64,000 nucleotides of DNA from Ciona intestinalis (GCF_000224145.3 NC_020168.2:3638561-3702560), one strand, 5' to 3'. Counted from the first letter of the stretch, positions 52,806-64,000 are shown. Program-made: numbers and translations. Notes: generated by a model not told the origin, from the letters alone.

Positions 52806-54257
52806 ATGAAGGTTATTATGACTGGAATGCCAAAGACTGGCACCACAACCATGTGTTCTGCCTTGCGGATTTTAGGCTACAAAGTCTACGATTTCGAAGA
52901 GCAGTTTTGGTATCTCGGCACACAGTTTATTAAAGCTTTGGACGAAGGTTGTACCACCGAAGAAATTCGTGAAATGCTGCAAGACGTCGACGCTGTCACT
53001 GACATGCCTGCTTGCGTTTTGTGGGAAGAAATACTAAAAGCCTTTCCAGATGCCAAGGTTCGACTCTTCTTAATTGGAAACCTATTTCTCTGTACAAATT
53101 TATTGCGACAGTTTATACCATATATAACCGCATTCTCACGACTCTAAATTACATTGCTATTATTAAAAACACCCTTAGAAAAATATGATGGGTATATGCT
53201 AACGGAATCCATCTTACCTTTCACTACTGGTATATTAAAACAAAATTGTTATTTCGTATTAGTTGATTCACATGGAGAGAGCATCCGACGAAGATTGGGA
53301 TCGAAGTTTCCAGAAACAAATGCTAGTGGCTCGTGCCAACTTTGCTTTGCGTTTTATAACTCCACTGACACCTACTGGACGTAAACTACGGCACCTTCTA
53401 AACTCAATGGGTAAATATGTGCTTATAGACTATACGTTTGTACAACTATATTGTACGGTAGGGTAATTAAAGGTATAGCTTTCCTGGAACTGAACTTTAC
53501 TGTTGATTTGGGCTGAAGTTCAACCTTTGCATTTAATGCTTCTTAGTTGACAAAGCTTCATAAAATTTCAAAGCTATTATTTCGGTAGTTTTTACGTGTG
53601 CGTAAGAAAAATGTATTTGTGGTCTTTTTTTAAAACGAGCGAAATTAAAACATACTGTTCGGTGCAGTAAGAGCAGTGTGTAGCATGCAACCCTTCTATC
53701 CTTGGAAAAAACCAACATACAATTCACCCTTTTGCAAATTACGATACAGAGAACATAATTCACACGTCCGAATGGTAAGTTTTAATATTAAATAAATGTA
53801 TGAATGTACAACTTATTTATGCTAGCGCGGTGGGCAACTAGTACGGCCTTTACAGTATATATGAGTGTTTTGTTTTACATCTGGTACCATCTTACTTGTT
53901 ATCATATATGCCACTTTGAAGGTGAATATTCTACGTTATTTGTCACTAATATAGAAAGTTTGGGATATTATATGTTAACCGTATCCATCTTACTCCACTA
54001 TACTTCCAACACTTCAGGCGGCACCAAAAGGTCAGATCATCTACTTCAAACACAGCGATGGATGGGAACCTCTTTGTAAATTCCTGGGTGTTCCCGTACC
54101 CTCTGCATCTTACCCTCATAGAAACAAAGGCGGTGAAATTGTGGGCGAGATCGTAGGAGAGTCGGTCATCTTTAATCATATACGAAAAGAACTGATACGG
54201 TTGTTTACGTTTGCAATGCTCTTCATCGGAGTGACTTTGTTTTATTTCCTGTATTAG
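52806..54257 (+). CDS. Tail-anchored P-loop sulfotransferase-like protein, copy 5
   Basis: Exons 52806-53057, 53263-53410, 53668-53774, 54018-54257 give 248 residues. The P-loop is GMPKTGTTT, with Thr instead of Lys before the last Thr, unlike the other four copies. The second motif is HMERASDEDWDRS. Exon 3 has MQPFYPWKK and LRYREHNSHVRM. Exon 4 starts AAPKGQIIYFKHSDGWEPL, keeps PHRNKGGEI and ends in the anchor LFTFAMLFIGVTLFYFLY. This is the most compact copy and the last of the array. Confidence 0.84.
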
Positions 54258-55269
54258 GGTAATTCAACCACGTGTTATGGTTACTTTCTTAATTATCAGG
54301 TATTTTTAATATACAAGCACGCTTTTTAAATGTATTTTGAGATAAAAATATGTATATAGTAGGGTGGGAGAAAATGGGACAACTTTTTATTCTATTTTCT
54401 CGTCGCATTCGGTAGTAAAAAAAGAACATTCAGAGAATTATAGATCCGTATCCCTACGACTACCGTATACCGTTGTTAATTGTTTAAAACACGATCAGGA
54501 TATTTGAATATTATGTGCTAAAGGTGTTCCGTCTTCCCCCACCCTACTATACGCTTTTTAAAGAACAATTTTAGCTTTGTTTTTGCAATGAAATGCTAAT
54601 ATATAAATGCAGCAAAGTAAAACGTAATCATTAAAATATAAGATCTTTATAAAATATAAATGTTTAATCATTTTTCAAAAGCGATGGCGAAGGTCATATT
54701 ATTAAAACAACAAAGAGAAGGAAATCATTATCAAAACGACAATCGTTAAAACAGCATGCTATGGGCAAAACGTGTGGGTAAAAGTGTTTAGTTAAACAGC
54801 GTGGCTGTTGAGCTTAACATATAGGCGTTAAACTTAATAAACACATGCTGCGGTTTGACTGGAAGTTGAAAGTCCAATATTGTCAAATAATTACATTCGC
54901 ACCGGATTTGTATTTACAGCTGCACAGTTTTCGAACACCCGCTGCTAAAGAAATTACGAGTCTATAATCATTTTTCTGTGTCAGGCGCCGTATTTATTCT
55001 CGAGGCGTGTAATCACCTATTCGTGTGTTCTGTATCAGTTTTATCAATCGTTTCAACGCGCAATTAGTTGGCGTGAAGGTGTCGGGCAATTAGCGAGGAA
55101 ACGGCTTGAATGGTAAAAGAACGAGCTTTAGGGAACTGTTTGTATAACGACGACTGTGAGTTAATTATTAGCGAGGTGCACTGAGAGCTCGAGGTGCTTG
55201 GTTAATCCAGTCAAAGGCAGATTTAGAATTGAGGTTTGCTTTTCATTTGTACAGTGTTAGGAGGTTAGA
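54258..55269. other. Intergenic, sulfotransferase cluster to TRIM gene
   Basis: A MITE lies at 54358-54551. The remaining ~700 bp has no recognised feature and should include the TRIM promoter. Confidence 0.5.
54358..54551. mobile_element. MITE copy, complete
   Basis: One of the best-preserved copies: tatagtagggtgggagaaaa at one end and gtcttcccccaccctactat at the other, flanked by TATA. Confidence 0.9.
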
Positions 55270-58200
55270 ATGTTGGGCGCTTTGAAAGTTTGGGCCAGTG
55301 GCCAGAAATCAAGCAAGTATTCACCGAGAAACAAACGTAAGAGTCGACCTGGGAGCAGACCAAGTTCTCCTGTTCCTTTAACATGTGAACCTCAGGAAAG
55401 TGACGTCGATAACACAGAGGTGAATATCTTATGTGTAACTTAATAACTACAAGTTAAACTCGTATATTGGCGCAGTATGCTGCTGTATAAATTTTTGAGC
55501 ACTTAAAACTTATTGTTGGATTGAGAATCTTAGTATAAGCCGCGAACTTTATGACGAATACAAAACCGGTTTAAGTATGTTTATTGTGAAGGCGTATTTG
55601 CCAAGCAGCCGCAATTCTGAAATAGCGCCTTGCGTTCAATTGGCGCTGCTACGTCAGCATCGAGTGCGGTCGGTCTATAATGCCAGTGAGCCAATCGATA
55701 CAAAACACTTGAAGCGAGTTCTGTCATAATCTGGATAATGTGTAGCGGAACTCTGGGTTCCAAACCTGGCATTTGAATCTGGAAAAAATGAAGTTTAAAC
55801 TGGAAATTTGCTGCTCGGAGTATAAGGACAAGGTTAAGTTTCTTAGATGTAATGTAGCTTTAAAATATTGGTTTCGGAATGTAATATCCGGAATACGGAT
55901 TACCATGTGCCAGTTCGTCAAACTCCTACGTTATAGTGTGTAGGCGCGAAAATTATAGATTGTAGGAAAGATGGCTACGCTTGGTTGAAATACAGCTTAA
56001 TCATAAGTCAAGCTGTATTGGTTATGGCAAGGTTTCGATATCATACGCTGTTCCTTTACCTGGTCGATACAATTTGTTTGAACAGTATGGATCGGTCTAG
56101 ATTAGCAATTCGTGTAGAACAAAAGGCTTCCAGCATATTAGCCCTTTCAGTAACAGAATGAGACATGTGTGTACTGTGTTCGACAGAAGGATTAACCCGT
56201 AATCTGCTTCACTGTAATTTGTGTTATTACGAGAGAGTTATTATAGCGTTGCCGCCTGTTAACCAGTATAAGCATTTCAAGAGGTTCTGACCGTGTGAAC
56301 AACACACATGTGTTACTACTTCATGTGTTACTACTTGCCTGATGAATTCTTCGTTCAGATAAGCGATAGACGTTTCAGAGAATATGCAGATAGCACATGT
56401 TATATAGAAAGAGGGATAGAAGCTTGAGATGTACATGTTGGTAATAGGAGTTATTAGTTGCCAGTTATTTAAAGTGCCGTCGCAAGGGTCTGTTTGCTTT
56501 TTTCGTTAAATTTTATGAGTTAGATTTCCAACTGTTACGATGCTTCATGAACTGGTCATTTTTCTACTTTGTTAGATGTGTTATTTAGTTAACCGCTGTT
56601 AAACATTATAAGATGGTTAAATTTTATGCTGTGATGCAAATATTTTCTATTAATAGCGCTGTGCTTATTCAGATGGTTAACTACGGTCATCTGCTGACGT
56701 GTCCACTATGCGATGAGCTGTTCACACACCCCGTGCTACTACCATGCCAGCATAGTTTATGCTACGGTTGCGCACGAGCTCAAATACTCAGCGATGACGC
56801 AATGATGACGTCAATGATCGAAGAGATTGCTGACGAGGACAGCGCCATTGAGATGTCTGCTGTGACGTCACCAACTTACACGTCATCGTTTACGTCATCG
56901 CCACCTCGAAGTGTTACAAGAAAAAACTCGGATCCAGAATTCGGTACCCTTATATTTGAATCGTTATTTTATCACTGCTGGTAATTCTATTTTCAATTAA
57001 CGTGCCGTTAGCACACTATGCTCATTTCCCAAGGTTTTTTTTATTAATTAACAACTCCCTTTTAAAGTCGCGTGGCTATATACGGTTTTATAATTCTGTG
57101 TATAGTAGAATGGGAGAAGATGGGACACCTTTTCCTTTTTTTCTCGTCCTATTTGGTAGTAAACAAAGAATATTTAAAGAATTATAAAACCGACATTCCA
57201 ACGACTCGTATTGGCTGTTTTTAATTGTTAAAACACAGTCGATATATTTAAATATTATGTGCTAAAGGAGTCCCGTATTCCCCCATCCTACTCTATATGC
57301 TATGTTTACCACGAAATTGGACAATAAAGGAGAAGGCCAAATTCTTATACCAATCATTTGAATATTTCATGCAGATTTATCTCCACAATCGTCGAATTCG
57401 CGACAATCTGGATTTCCGGATTTAGAGAACGAAGATCCGCAATTAATGGAAAGGGAAAGCGGAAATAACAATGGAGGCAACAAACAGTCTATTGTTCTAA
57501 CAACAAAGGATCTTCTACATTTTAAGGTAAAACAACAACTCCATTGGACTAAAATAACGTAAACATTAAGAAAAACAAACTTTAATTAATTATTTAATCT
57601 TCGCTATCATTTTCAAAGCGACAAAAAAAGTATTTATGTTATGCAAAAATAGTTATGTTTTTGCTTCTAGCCCAAACGTTTAATCATTAGAGACTCGATG
57701 TGGCTATAAATTCTGTGTGTGTGTGCTTGAATAAGACAGATTTGAGGTGTACGAAAAAAAGACAGTCAATTTTAACAACCATCGTTGCCCTGCGACTTGA
57801 AAATGTACAAGTTATTTTATTCATTCTTGCATCTTAGTCCTCCGCCCGGGATCGAACCTCCTCTACTCGAAGCCTTAAGTCCGGACACTCGACACCGAGA
57901 AGCGGTAGCTTCATCGAGAGCGATGGTCAGAGGCCCGGTTTCAAAAAGTTCTTCTCGCCAGCTTCATCCGGAAAAAATAGTCTGATGACGTCATCAATTA
58001 CGTCATCGTCGTCGTCTCTGAGAAGCATGTCGAAAAGACCAAGTCTTCGCCGAAGTAGCTCAACTTCATCTATCGCAAGAGCGGCATCTATGCGCAGTCA
58101 CTCACAACATCATAACGTAAATATAATATATAACAATTTTTAATGGATGAGATCCTATAGTCGAAGATCTGGGATTTAAGTCAGACTTGGCCCATTACCC

Positions 58201-61200
58201 CAACACACAGACTGCATGTGTATACTTCGTTCCTATGCGACCAACGTGACTCCCGAATAATTAAGGACAAATAACTTTATAATAGTAGTAGGATGATGGA
58301 AGAAGGAACACCTTTTCATTTAATTTTCACGTCCTATTTGATAGTAAACAAAAACATTTAAAGAAATATTAAACTGTATCCGCACGACCTTCACAGACCG
58401 TTGTCAACTGTTAAAACACGATCAAGACATTTGGATATTATGTGTTGAAACTTCCCCCACTTTACTGTATAAAATCTCTACCTCCATTTACACTGACTTC
58501 GACTTTTAAAACCTTCGTTGCCATAATAGAACATCCTTTCATTTTTTTCACTATATACATCATCATGTATGTTGTTTATATTTCATCTCAGGCTCTCGCA
58601 ACTTTGAAAAAAAGCCGAGTGAAAAGTATATTTTGCCCAAGTTGTGAGCAACAGGTTCAACTTGGGAAACTTGGAATATCTGGTTTGTTCAGGTAAGTTA
58701 ATAGCATTGGAATTAAGGATAACGTTTTATGTTTAAAATTACGTTCTTAAATTTAAGTCATTAAATTTTTGTGGCAAAGTCCGGCGCCGTTGGCAAAGTG
58801 GTTAGCGCGTCTGCCTTTAATCCATCTTGGGACTCGTAAACTGGCACGAGGTGTGTAAAACAAAACACCTGTTCTATAACCGACGTTTTCCGGTCACGCC
58901 AGAATAAAGCAAGTTTTATTTATTCATTCAAAGTGTTAAAATGTAACAATTTCGGATATGTTTTCTTTAAATTAGCTTTGCTCCTTTTATCTCTAGCTTC
59001 TCCTAAAAATCTTAACGATTTTGGGGGTATAGGCCTAAATCTTATGTCACCTAACACGCATTGTCGTATATAGTTCTTTGCATCTTGTAAAATAGGCATA
59101 TAGTAGGGTGGAGGAAGATGGGACATCTTTTCGCTTAGTTTTCTCTTTTCATTTGGTAGTAAACAAAGAACATTCAATGAATTAGAAAACCGTATCTTCA
59201 CGACTTCCACAGACCGTTGTTAATTGTTTAAAACACGATCAGGCTATTTGGATATTATGCGCTAAAGGTGTCCCATCTTCCCCCACTCTACTATATATTG
59301 TATGGCGTATTGGTTTATGATGTTGGTGTCAAACGGATTGACCGAATAGTTCAAAAGAAACGTTGATTTACAATATTGCATTTTAATTGTAGGAATTAAT
59401 CTGAATTTCTTTGCATTCCAGAAATTTTGCTTTGGAAACCATAGTTGAAAGATTTCGATCAGCGGCAAAAGCAGCGGTCGCCATAAGATGCGGTTATTGT
59501 AAACCTCCTGCAGCTGACGCTACCAAATCATGCATAGACTGCAAGGTTGGTAACAAATGTTGTTTTTTCGTTGTATCCTGGCCTTTTGTTAAAGATTATT
59601 GAACAAAAAAAAACGAAAAGAAAACACAAAAACGAAAAAAACGTAAAAAAAAACAAAAAAAGAACGAAAAAAAAACGAAAAAAAACGAAAAAATAACGAA
59701 CAGTATTGCAATATTATTACAGTGCTTAAATCGTATTTTTGCAAAAATGTTACTATAAGTTCAAATTTTAAATGACCTTTTCAGCTGAGTTATTGCAACG
59801 AATGTTTCAAAGCAGTTCACATATGGGGGACAAAGAAAGCGCAACATGATTACGTGGGACCAACCAACAATTTTTCCCGACCTAAGGTAAAGTACGACCA
59901 CTAAATTCCTGCTGTGTAATTGAACCCAATACTTACAGTACTATTGGGTAAGATTTGATATTTAGCACTCCATCAAACTCACATTTCTATATCTATTTTA
60001 ACAATTAACAACGTTTCTTTTTAAGAGCGTGGTAATCGGTTCTATATTTTCGCAAATATTCTTTGTTTACTACAAAATATGACGAGCAAAGAGAATAAAA
60101 AAGTTGCCCCATTGTACCCCACCCTAACCTTCCCTACTTTACCCAGGTTCTGCTGTGTCCTGAGCACAATAAGGAAGCTGTGAACATGTATTGTAGTAAA
60201 TGCAAGAAGTCTGTGTGCAGAATGTGCAAGCTTGGTGGTGGTGGACACGTCAATCATCCTGTGTTATCCGCAAAATCAGCGTACAAGTAAGTAATGGAAA
60301 TTGCATTCCTGAAGATGAATGTAATGTATGTAAGGATGAATGATTGTAACTTACTTTATCCTCGCGTGGACGGAAAAGGACAATCACACGGGTTTAACGC
60401 CTCGTGTCAGCTTAGGAGTTACCATGCATGTTACTTCGTGAGTAATTATTTTTTGGGGGGGATTTTTTCATTTTTTGTTTATGTATGGCTGATAACTTGG
60501 ACAACCCATTAGNNNNNNNNNNNNNNNNNNNNNNNNNNNNNNNNNNNNNNNNNNNNNNNNNNGTATGGCTGATAACTTGGACAACCCATTAGTGACCACT
60601 GGGTTAGAGCAATTGCTGTTAAGTGTCTTGCCCAAGGACACATACGCCCACAATGGTAGCAGCGTCAAGCCTTGAACCAATCACCTCTGGGTTACAGGCA
60701 GGCGCGCTAATCACTATGCCGCGGCGCCGGACTAAGATTTTCTGTTGGCTCAGTGCTAGCGCATATCTTGCAGAGGTTAGGTGTTCAAAGCTCGCCGCAG
60801 CTACCATTTTCGGCGTATTTCTTTGGGTAAGAAACATACTTTAGCTCAGTGGTCACCTGGTTGTGCCTAAATGTTCAGCCATACACAAAAAAAAACGCGT
60901 ATAAGTAATCACCCGCATGTGTGGTAACTATAGTAGAGCGAAACAGAAGATGTTATTACGAGTGTCATTCCTGTCATACGAGGATAAATAAGTTAAAATC
61001 GTTCGTTCAACTCTGCTGTTTCCATCATAGGGAGGGAAAGGAACGTCTATGCGAAGGACTTGCCGTTTTGAAAAGCAAGAAAGCTTCCGTTCAAGCCAAG
61101 ATCGATTCGCTGGGCGAAGCTTTCACTGCACTTGAGGTAAGCGGATACTAATTGCTTTTCAGTAAGCGATGAGATCAATACATTACTTGTTTTGTAGCTG

Positions 61201-63918
61201 AGTTATTGTTGTTTTAGTGTATCGATCAGACCATGTCGCTACCTTTTCATATAAGTGTTCTGTTTAGGCGTTTTCATTGACCTAATGCATATGTTGAGCC
61301 ATTATTTTATATTAATTTCCGCAAGCGTTCATGGCTAAGCTCAGCCTACGTTGTATTGATTGGATATAGATTGTGAAGTGACTTCGTTTAACCCGTTACG
61401 TAACCCTTTTAAAACGAATGCACTGGTATAGTACTGTGGCGTAAGATGGATGGCACATGTATGTCCCATGTTCCCTAATCGTGATTTTTTAACAATTACT
61501 AACTCTGTTTTAAGAGCAGTGAGGTAACGATACCGAAATTCTGTAAATATTCAAACATAAGAATCCATAAACCTAGACCAGCTAACACCAGCCAACTATA
61601 GTGGGCTGGAGAAAAACGAATACCGTTTGTACGTAATACCCAAATATCCTGAAATTAACAGCCGTCTATAGAAGCTGTGGGGATACAGTTTTATAATTCT
61701 TTGAATGTTCTTTATTTACTACCAATGGTACGGGGAAATAGAATGAAAAGGTGTCTTATCTTCCCCACTCCACTACATGTCTAATCTCCAATACATGTCT
61801 AATCTTAAAATAGACTAAAACTGGAGTAAGCATCAGGTACGAGTATACCTCCCTATTGTTTCAGCCACTGTACGTAATATAATGCTTGTAAATTAGTTAT
61901 CATTACATCAGGAATCGATATGTTTAAAATACGCGTTTTTTAGCGACAAGAAGCTGCTACACGCGAAGAAATCCACACATCTATAGACGAGATGCATCGC
62001 TTGCTTGAGGTGAAGAGAAACGACCTTCTCACTAAAGCTGACTCTAAACTGCGCGAAAAAGAACAACTTCTAAGGCAAGGTGATTGAGTACGTGTTACTC
62101 GCTTTAATATTTGTAGGTAAGCATTGGCTTGAAGACAGCACCGCCGCTAACATAAACAAAACATTTTTTTAATAGAAATACTGGATCACCACAGACACAT
62201 GATGTACGCTAGCGTCGTCTCCTTCGCAGAGGAAACTCTTAAAGAAACTGACCCGGCTTACTTCCTACAAACTGTACAGATGGTTGAGATAAAGTAAGGT
62301 TATACTTTAAAGCGAACTTGACTTCTGTTTTTTTTTTATGCTTAGTAAATCGCCAACAAAGTTATATAGATGGTAACTTATTATCGGGCACGAGGTGTGT
62401 AAAACAGAACACCTGTATTGTAACGGCTGTCGCTGCCCGTCACGTGCGGTTAAATAAGTTACACATACGTGGTAACTCGTTATTGGGCACGAGGTGTACA
62501 AAACAGAACACCTGTGTTGTAACGACTGTGGTCGTTGCCCGGCACGTCGAGATAAATAAATAAGTTACATGTTACAAGTGCATGCAATATATATTCTTGT
62601 TTTTGTTGTGCAGGGTAAACGAAGCAATTGATCATTTATCAAAAGAAGGAAGAGAGGGACTTGGAGAGTCCGCGACTCTACATCTGGAGTTGGCGGAGAC
62701 AAAGAAGAAAATGGAAGAAATAGATTTCGTAGCAGGTACTGTATAATAGAATGAATGAACACTGCGATTTGTTCATTGGAATTTTATTCTTCCGATCAAA
62801 AACTGATTAATGTGCATTGGAGGACATGAGCTATAAGTATATTCGTGAAAATCTGTCCTGAATAGCACCCAGGTTTTACCTGTATACCTTTTAAACTGCA
62901 ACAACAGGACTTTTTACACGGTTTTAAAAAGAGAATTAAAAAGAAGCACCCGTGACGTCAACGGTACAAATATAAGCGACGCAACTCTAAAATGGTATTG
63001 TTTTGAATGGAATAAAACAATATGAATTGTAGATACAGCTAAGTACGCATTAATTGAACACAGATTATAAAATTTGACTTAAGCTCTCTTTCACTTAATA
63101 CTTTTTCACTCCGTTTAGTAAACGTATACTGTTCTACCCAGCTCCTAAGCAGCCGAAGATCGAAGGACAATTTGATGGAGATGTCGCTTCTCAGCCAATC
63201 ATATCATGGGAACCCGGGTCATTAAACGAGGTCATAGAAAAGTTCGAAATTCGATACACCCCGCATTGTGACGTAACCGATGACGTAGGGAAGCAAAACT
63301 CAAGCACGATATGTGTGGATTCGGTGAAACCATTTTTTGAGATACCAGAAGAAGCGCCCGCGACTCTGTATGACGTCACAATACGCTCTGTGAACAAAGC
63401 AGGGTGCAGTGAATGGAGTGAACCAGTGTTGATGCACAGATCAGCAACGAAAGGTGAGAAAACGCAAAACAAAATTAAAATCAAATTTAAAATTAAAATC
63501 AAACTGAATTTTAAAATAAATAAAAAGTTGGATTTTTTTATGTTATAACTATAGTCAAGGTTTGGAATAAAATTAACGTTTGAATAGAATAGCAGATGAG
63601 CAGAAATCTATTATTTTTGATTAGGCGTTGTTCAAATAATATCGTTTCAGTTACCCAATTCAAGCTGGTATCGGATGATAATGACGTTACAGTCGACAGT
63701 GACGGTCGCCGAGCGAATATTCGAGTCGCATCTGGTTCCAACCGGTTTCGCGTGCTACACGGAGATTCTCCGTTTTGGAGCGGCGAGCAGTATTGGGAAG
63801 TCGTTGTGACGTCATCATACGCCCGCCACGTCATCGTTGGGGTGAATGAACTTTGCCCCACTACTTCAGGCCACCTATTGCATGGTACCATACACTTCAA
63901 AGACGACGGAGGAGCAAA
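55270..63918 (+). CDS. TRIM36/46-like E3 ubiquitin ligase, 3' end beyond the window
   Basis: Class C-I TRIM proteins are microtubule-binding ubiquitin ligases. Exons: 55270-55419, 56673-56943, 57375-57526, 57838-58116, 58592-58692, 59422-59545, 59785-59886, 60147-60286, 61031-61136, 61944-62079, 62176-62293, 62614-62735, 63142-63453, 63651-63918 (793 codons so far). The RING starts [19 protein letters not shown], is interrupted by a Ser-rich insert of about 210 residues, and ends [32 protein letters not shown] matches TRIM46/TRIM36 closely. B-box 1 (CGYCKPP, YCNECF) and B-box 2 ([16 protein letters not shown]) follow. Then come a coiled coil, a COS-like [16 protein letters not shown], an FN3 domain (exon 13) and the start of the SPRY domain ([10 protein letters not shown]). 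Exon 1 fits by phase but has no domain; translation could instead start at the Met just after the exon 2 acceptor ([10 protein letters not shown]). Confidence 0.87.
57103..57297. mobile_element. MITE copy
   Basis: Ends are tatagtagaatgggagaaga and gtcccgtattcccccatcct. It lies in TRIM intron 2. Confidence 0.85.
58160..58240 (-). repeat. LINE tail-like scrap
   Basis: The minus strand reads gttggggtaatgggcca, the same wording as the tail of the LINE fragment at 11450-11480. Too short to classify firmly. Confidence 0.3.
58284..58469. mobile_element. MITE copy, worn
   Basis: Ends are atagtagtaggatgatggaa and acttcccccactttactgta, with internal changes. Confidence 0.75.
58780..58930 (+). repeat. 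SINE with internal deletion
   Basis: The head ccggcgccgttggcaaagtg with box A ggttagcgcgtctgcc joins directly to the tail gactcgtaaactggcacgag and ccggtcacgccagaataaag. Box B and the ~150-bp body are missing, so it could no longer be transcribed from its own promoter. Confidence 0.8.
59101..59295. mobile_element. MITE copy, complete
   Basis: Ends are tagtagggtggaggaagatg and catcttcccccactctacta, core intact. It lies in TRIM intron 5. Confidence 0.9.
59603..59700. repeat. A-rich low-complexity tract
   Basis: About 100 bp of A runs broken by cg (aaaacgaaaa units) in TRIM intron 6. Confidence 0.85.
59936..60128. mobile_element. MITE of the related subfamily
   Basis: Ends are cagtactattgggtaagatt and gccccattgtaccccaccct; the core has aattaacaacgtttcttttt. 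It resembles the copy at 25921. It lies in TRIM intron 7. Confidence 0.6.
60329..60733 (-). repeat. SINE interrupted by the assembly gap
   Basis: On the minus strand the head (ccggcgccgcggcatagtga, then box A and box B) lies at 60733-60660 and the tail at 60420-60340 (ctcgtaagctgacacgagg-like). The N run falls in the body of the element. Confidence 0.8.
60513..60562. other. Assembly gap (50 N)
   Basis: Fifty Ns within a SINE in TRIM intron 8. The 29 bp before and after the Ns are the same (tatggctgataacttggaca, then acccattag). Confidence 0.99.
60735..61000 (+). repeat. Diverged SINE copy
   Basis: Contains ggctcagtgctagcgcatat (box A area), gttcaaagctcgccgcagct (box B area), gttcagccatacacaaaa and cgaggataaataagtta. 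It abuts the previous SINE head to head, so the pair could form a long hairpin in the pre-mRNA. Confidence 0.65.
61599..61777. mobile_element. MITE copy, worn
   Basis: Ends are ctatagtgggctggagaaaa and gtgtcttatcttccccactc; a further scrap lies at 61430-61560. In TRIM intron 9. Confidence 0.7.
62370..62572 (+). repeat. Two SINE tails in tandem
   Basis: Two successive units of about 95-105 bp, each with ggtaact(c/t)..tt..tcgggcacgagg-like, aaaacagaacacctg and a final aaataagttaca. No SINE head is present. They lie in TRIM intron 11. Confidence 0.75.
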
Positions 63919-64000
63919 GTAGGTTCTGTTAGTATATAAGTTAAAATTATAGCTTTGTCGTATGGTTTTAATTTCAAATTTCATTTATCCCGCGTCGTGG

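Overview
The window looks like a piece of a compact chordate genome, most likely an ascidian tunicate of the Ciona type. The basis is AT-rich DNA, many short GT-AG introns, chordate/metazoan genes (SPAG1, DHODH, a TRIM36/46-class E3 ligase, CUB/EGF receptors), a tRNA-headed SINE and a dense family of ~200-bp MITEs. The species call is inference. No prokaryotic, viral or retroviral feature was recognised. All gene models were built by eye by joining reading frames across splice sites with matching phase.

Layout. 0.4-6.9 kb (-): a 16-exon THAP-domain gene that ends in C2H2/C2HC zinc fingers and probably runs off the left edge. 9.1-15.1 kb (+): SPAG1-like TPR co-chaperone for dynein-arm assembly, with a LINE 3' fragment in intron 4. 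15.1-19.9 kb: repeat-rich intergenic DNA with one possible non-coding spliced transcript. 19.9-24.1 kb (+): DHODH, with a first coding exon of only three codons. 24.6-27.7 kb (-): a protein with two divergent DJ-1/PfpI-like domains, both apparently lacking the nucleophilic cysteine. It is divergent (379 bp apart) from 28.1-32.6 kb (+), a CUB-EGF4-mucin-TM receptor. 33.6-35.1 kb (+): an intronless basic, disordered protein. 35.3-41.4 kb (-): a second CUB-EGF5-TM receptor with two interchangeable exons for the second half of its CUB domain.

42.5-54.3 kb (+): a tandem array of five four-exon genes for small P-loop, sulfotransferase-like proteins with a C-terminal membrane anchor. Exon sizes are almost fixed (252/148/107/240 nt). 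Exons 1 and 4 are nearly identical among copies 3-5 while exons 2 and 3 differ, which suggests gene conversion. 55.3-64.0 kb (+): a TRIM36/46-like gene (split RING, two B-boxes, coiled coil, COS, FN3, start of SPRY) that runs off the right edge. A 50-N gap at 60.5 kb is flanked by the same 29 bp on both sides.

Repeats: about 30 copies of a TA-flanked MITE that starts near GTAGGGTGGGGGAAGATGGG, several SINE copies and tails, two hAT-type MITEs with perfect 8-bp target duplications, and a 125-bp MITE with 17-bp perfect inverted ends. The strongest leads for new biology are the mutually exclusive CUB exons, the double DJ-1-like pseudoenzyme candidate, and the membrane-anchored sulfotransferase-like cluster.
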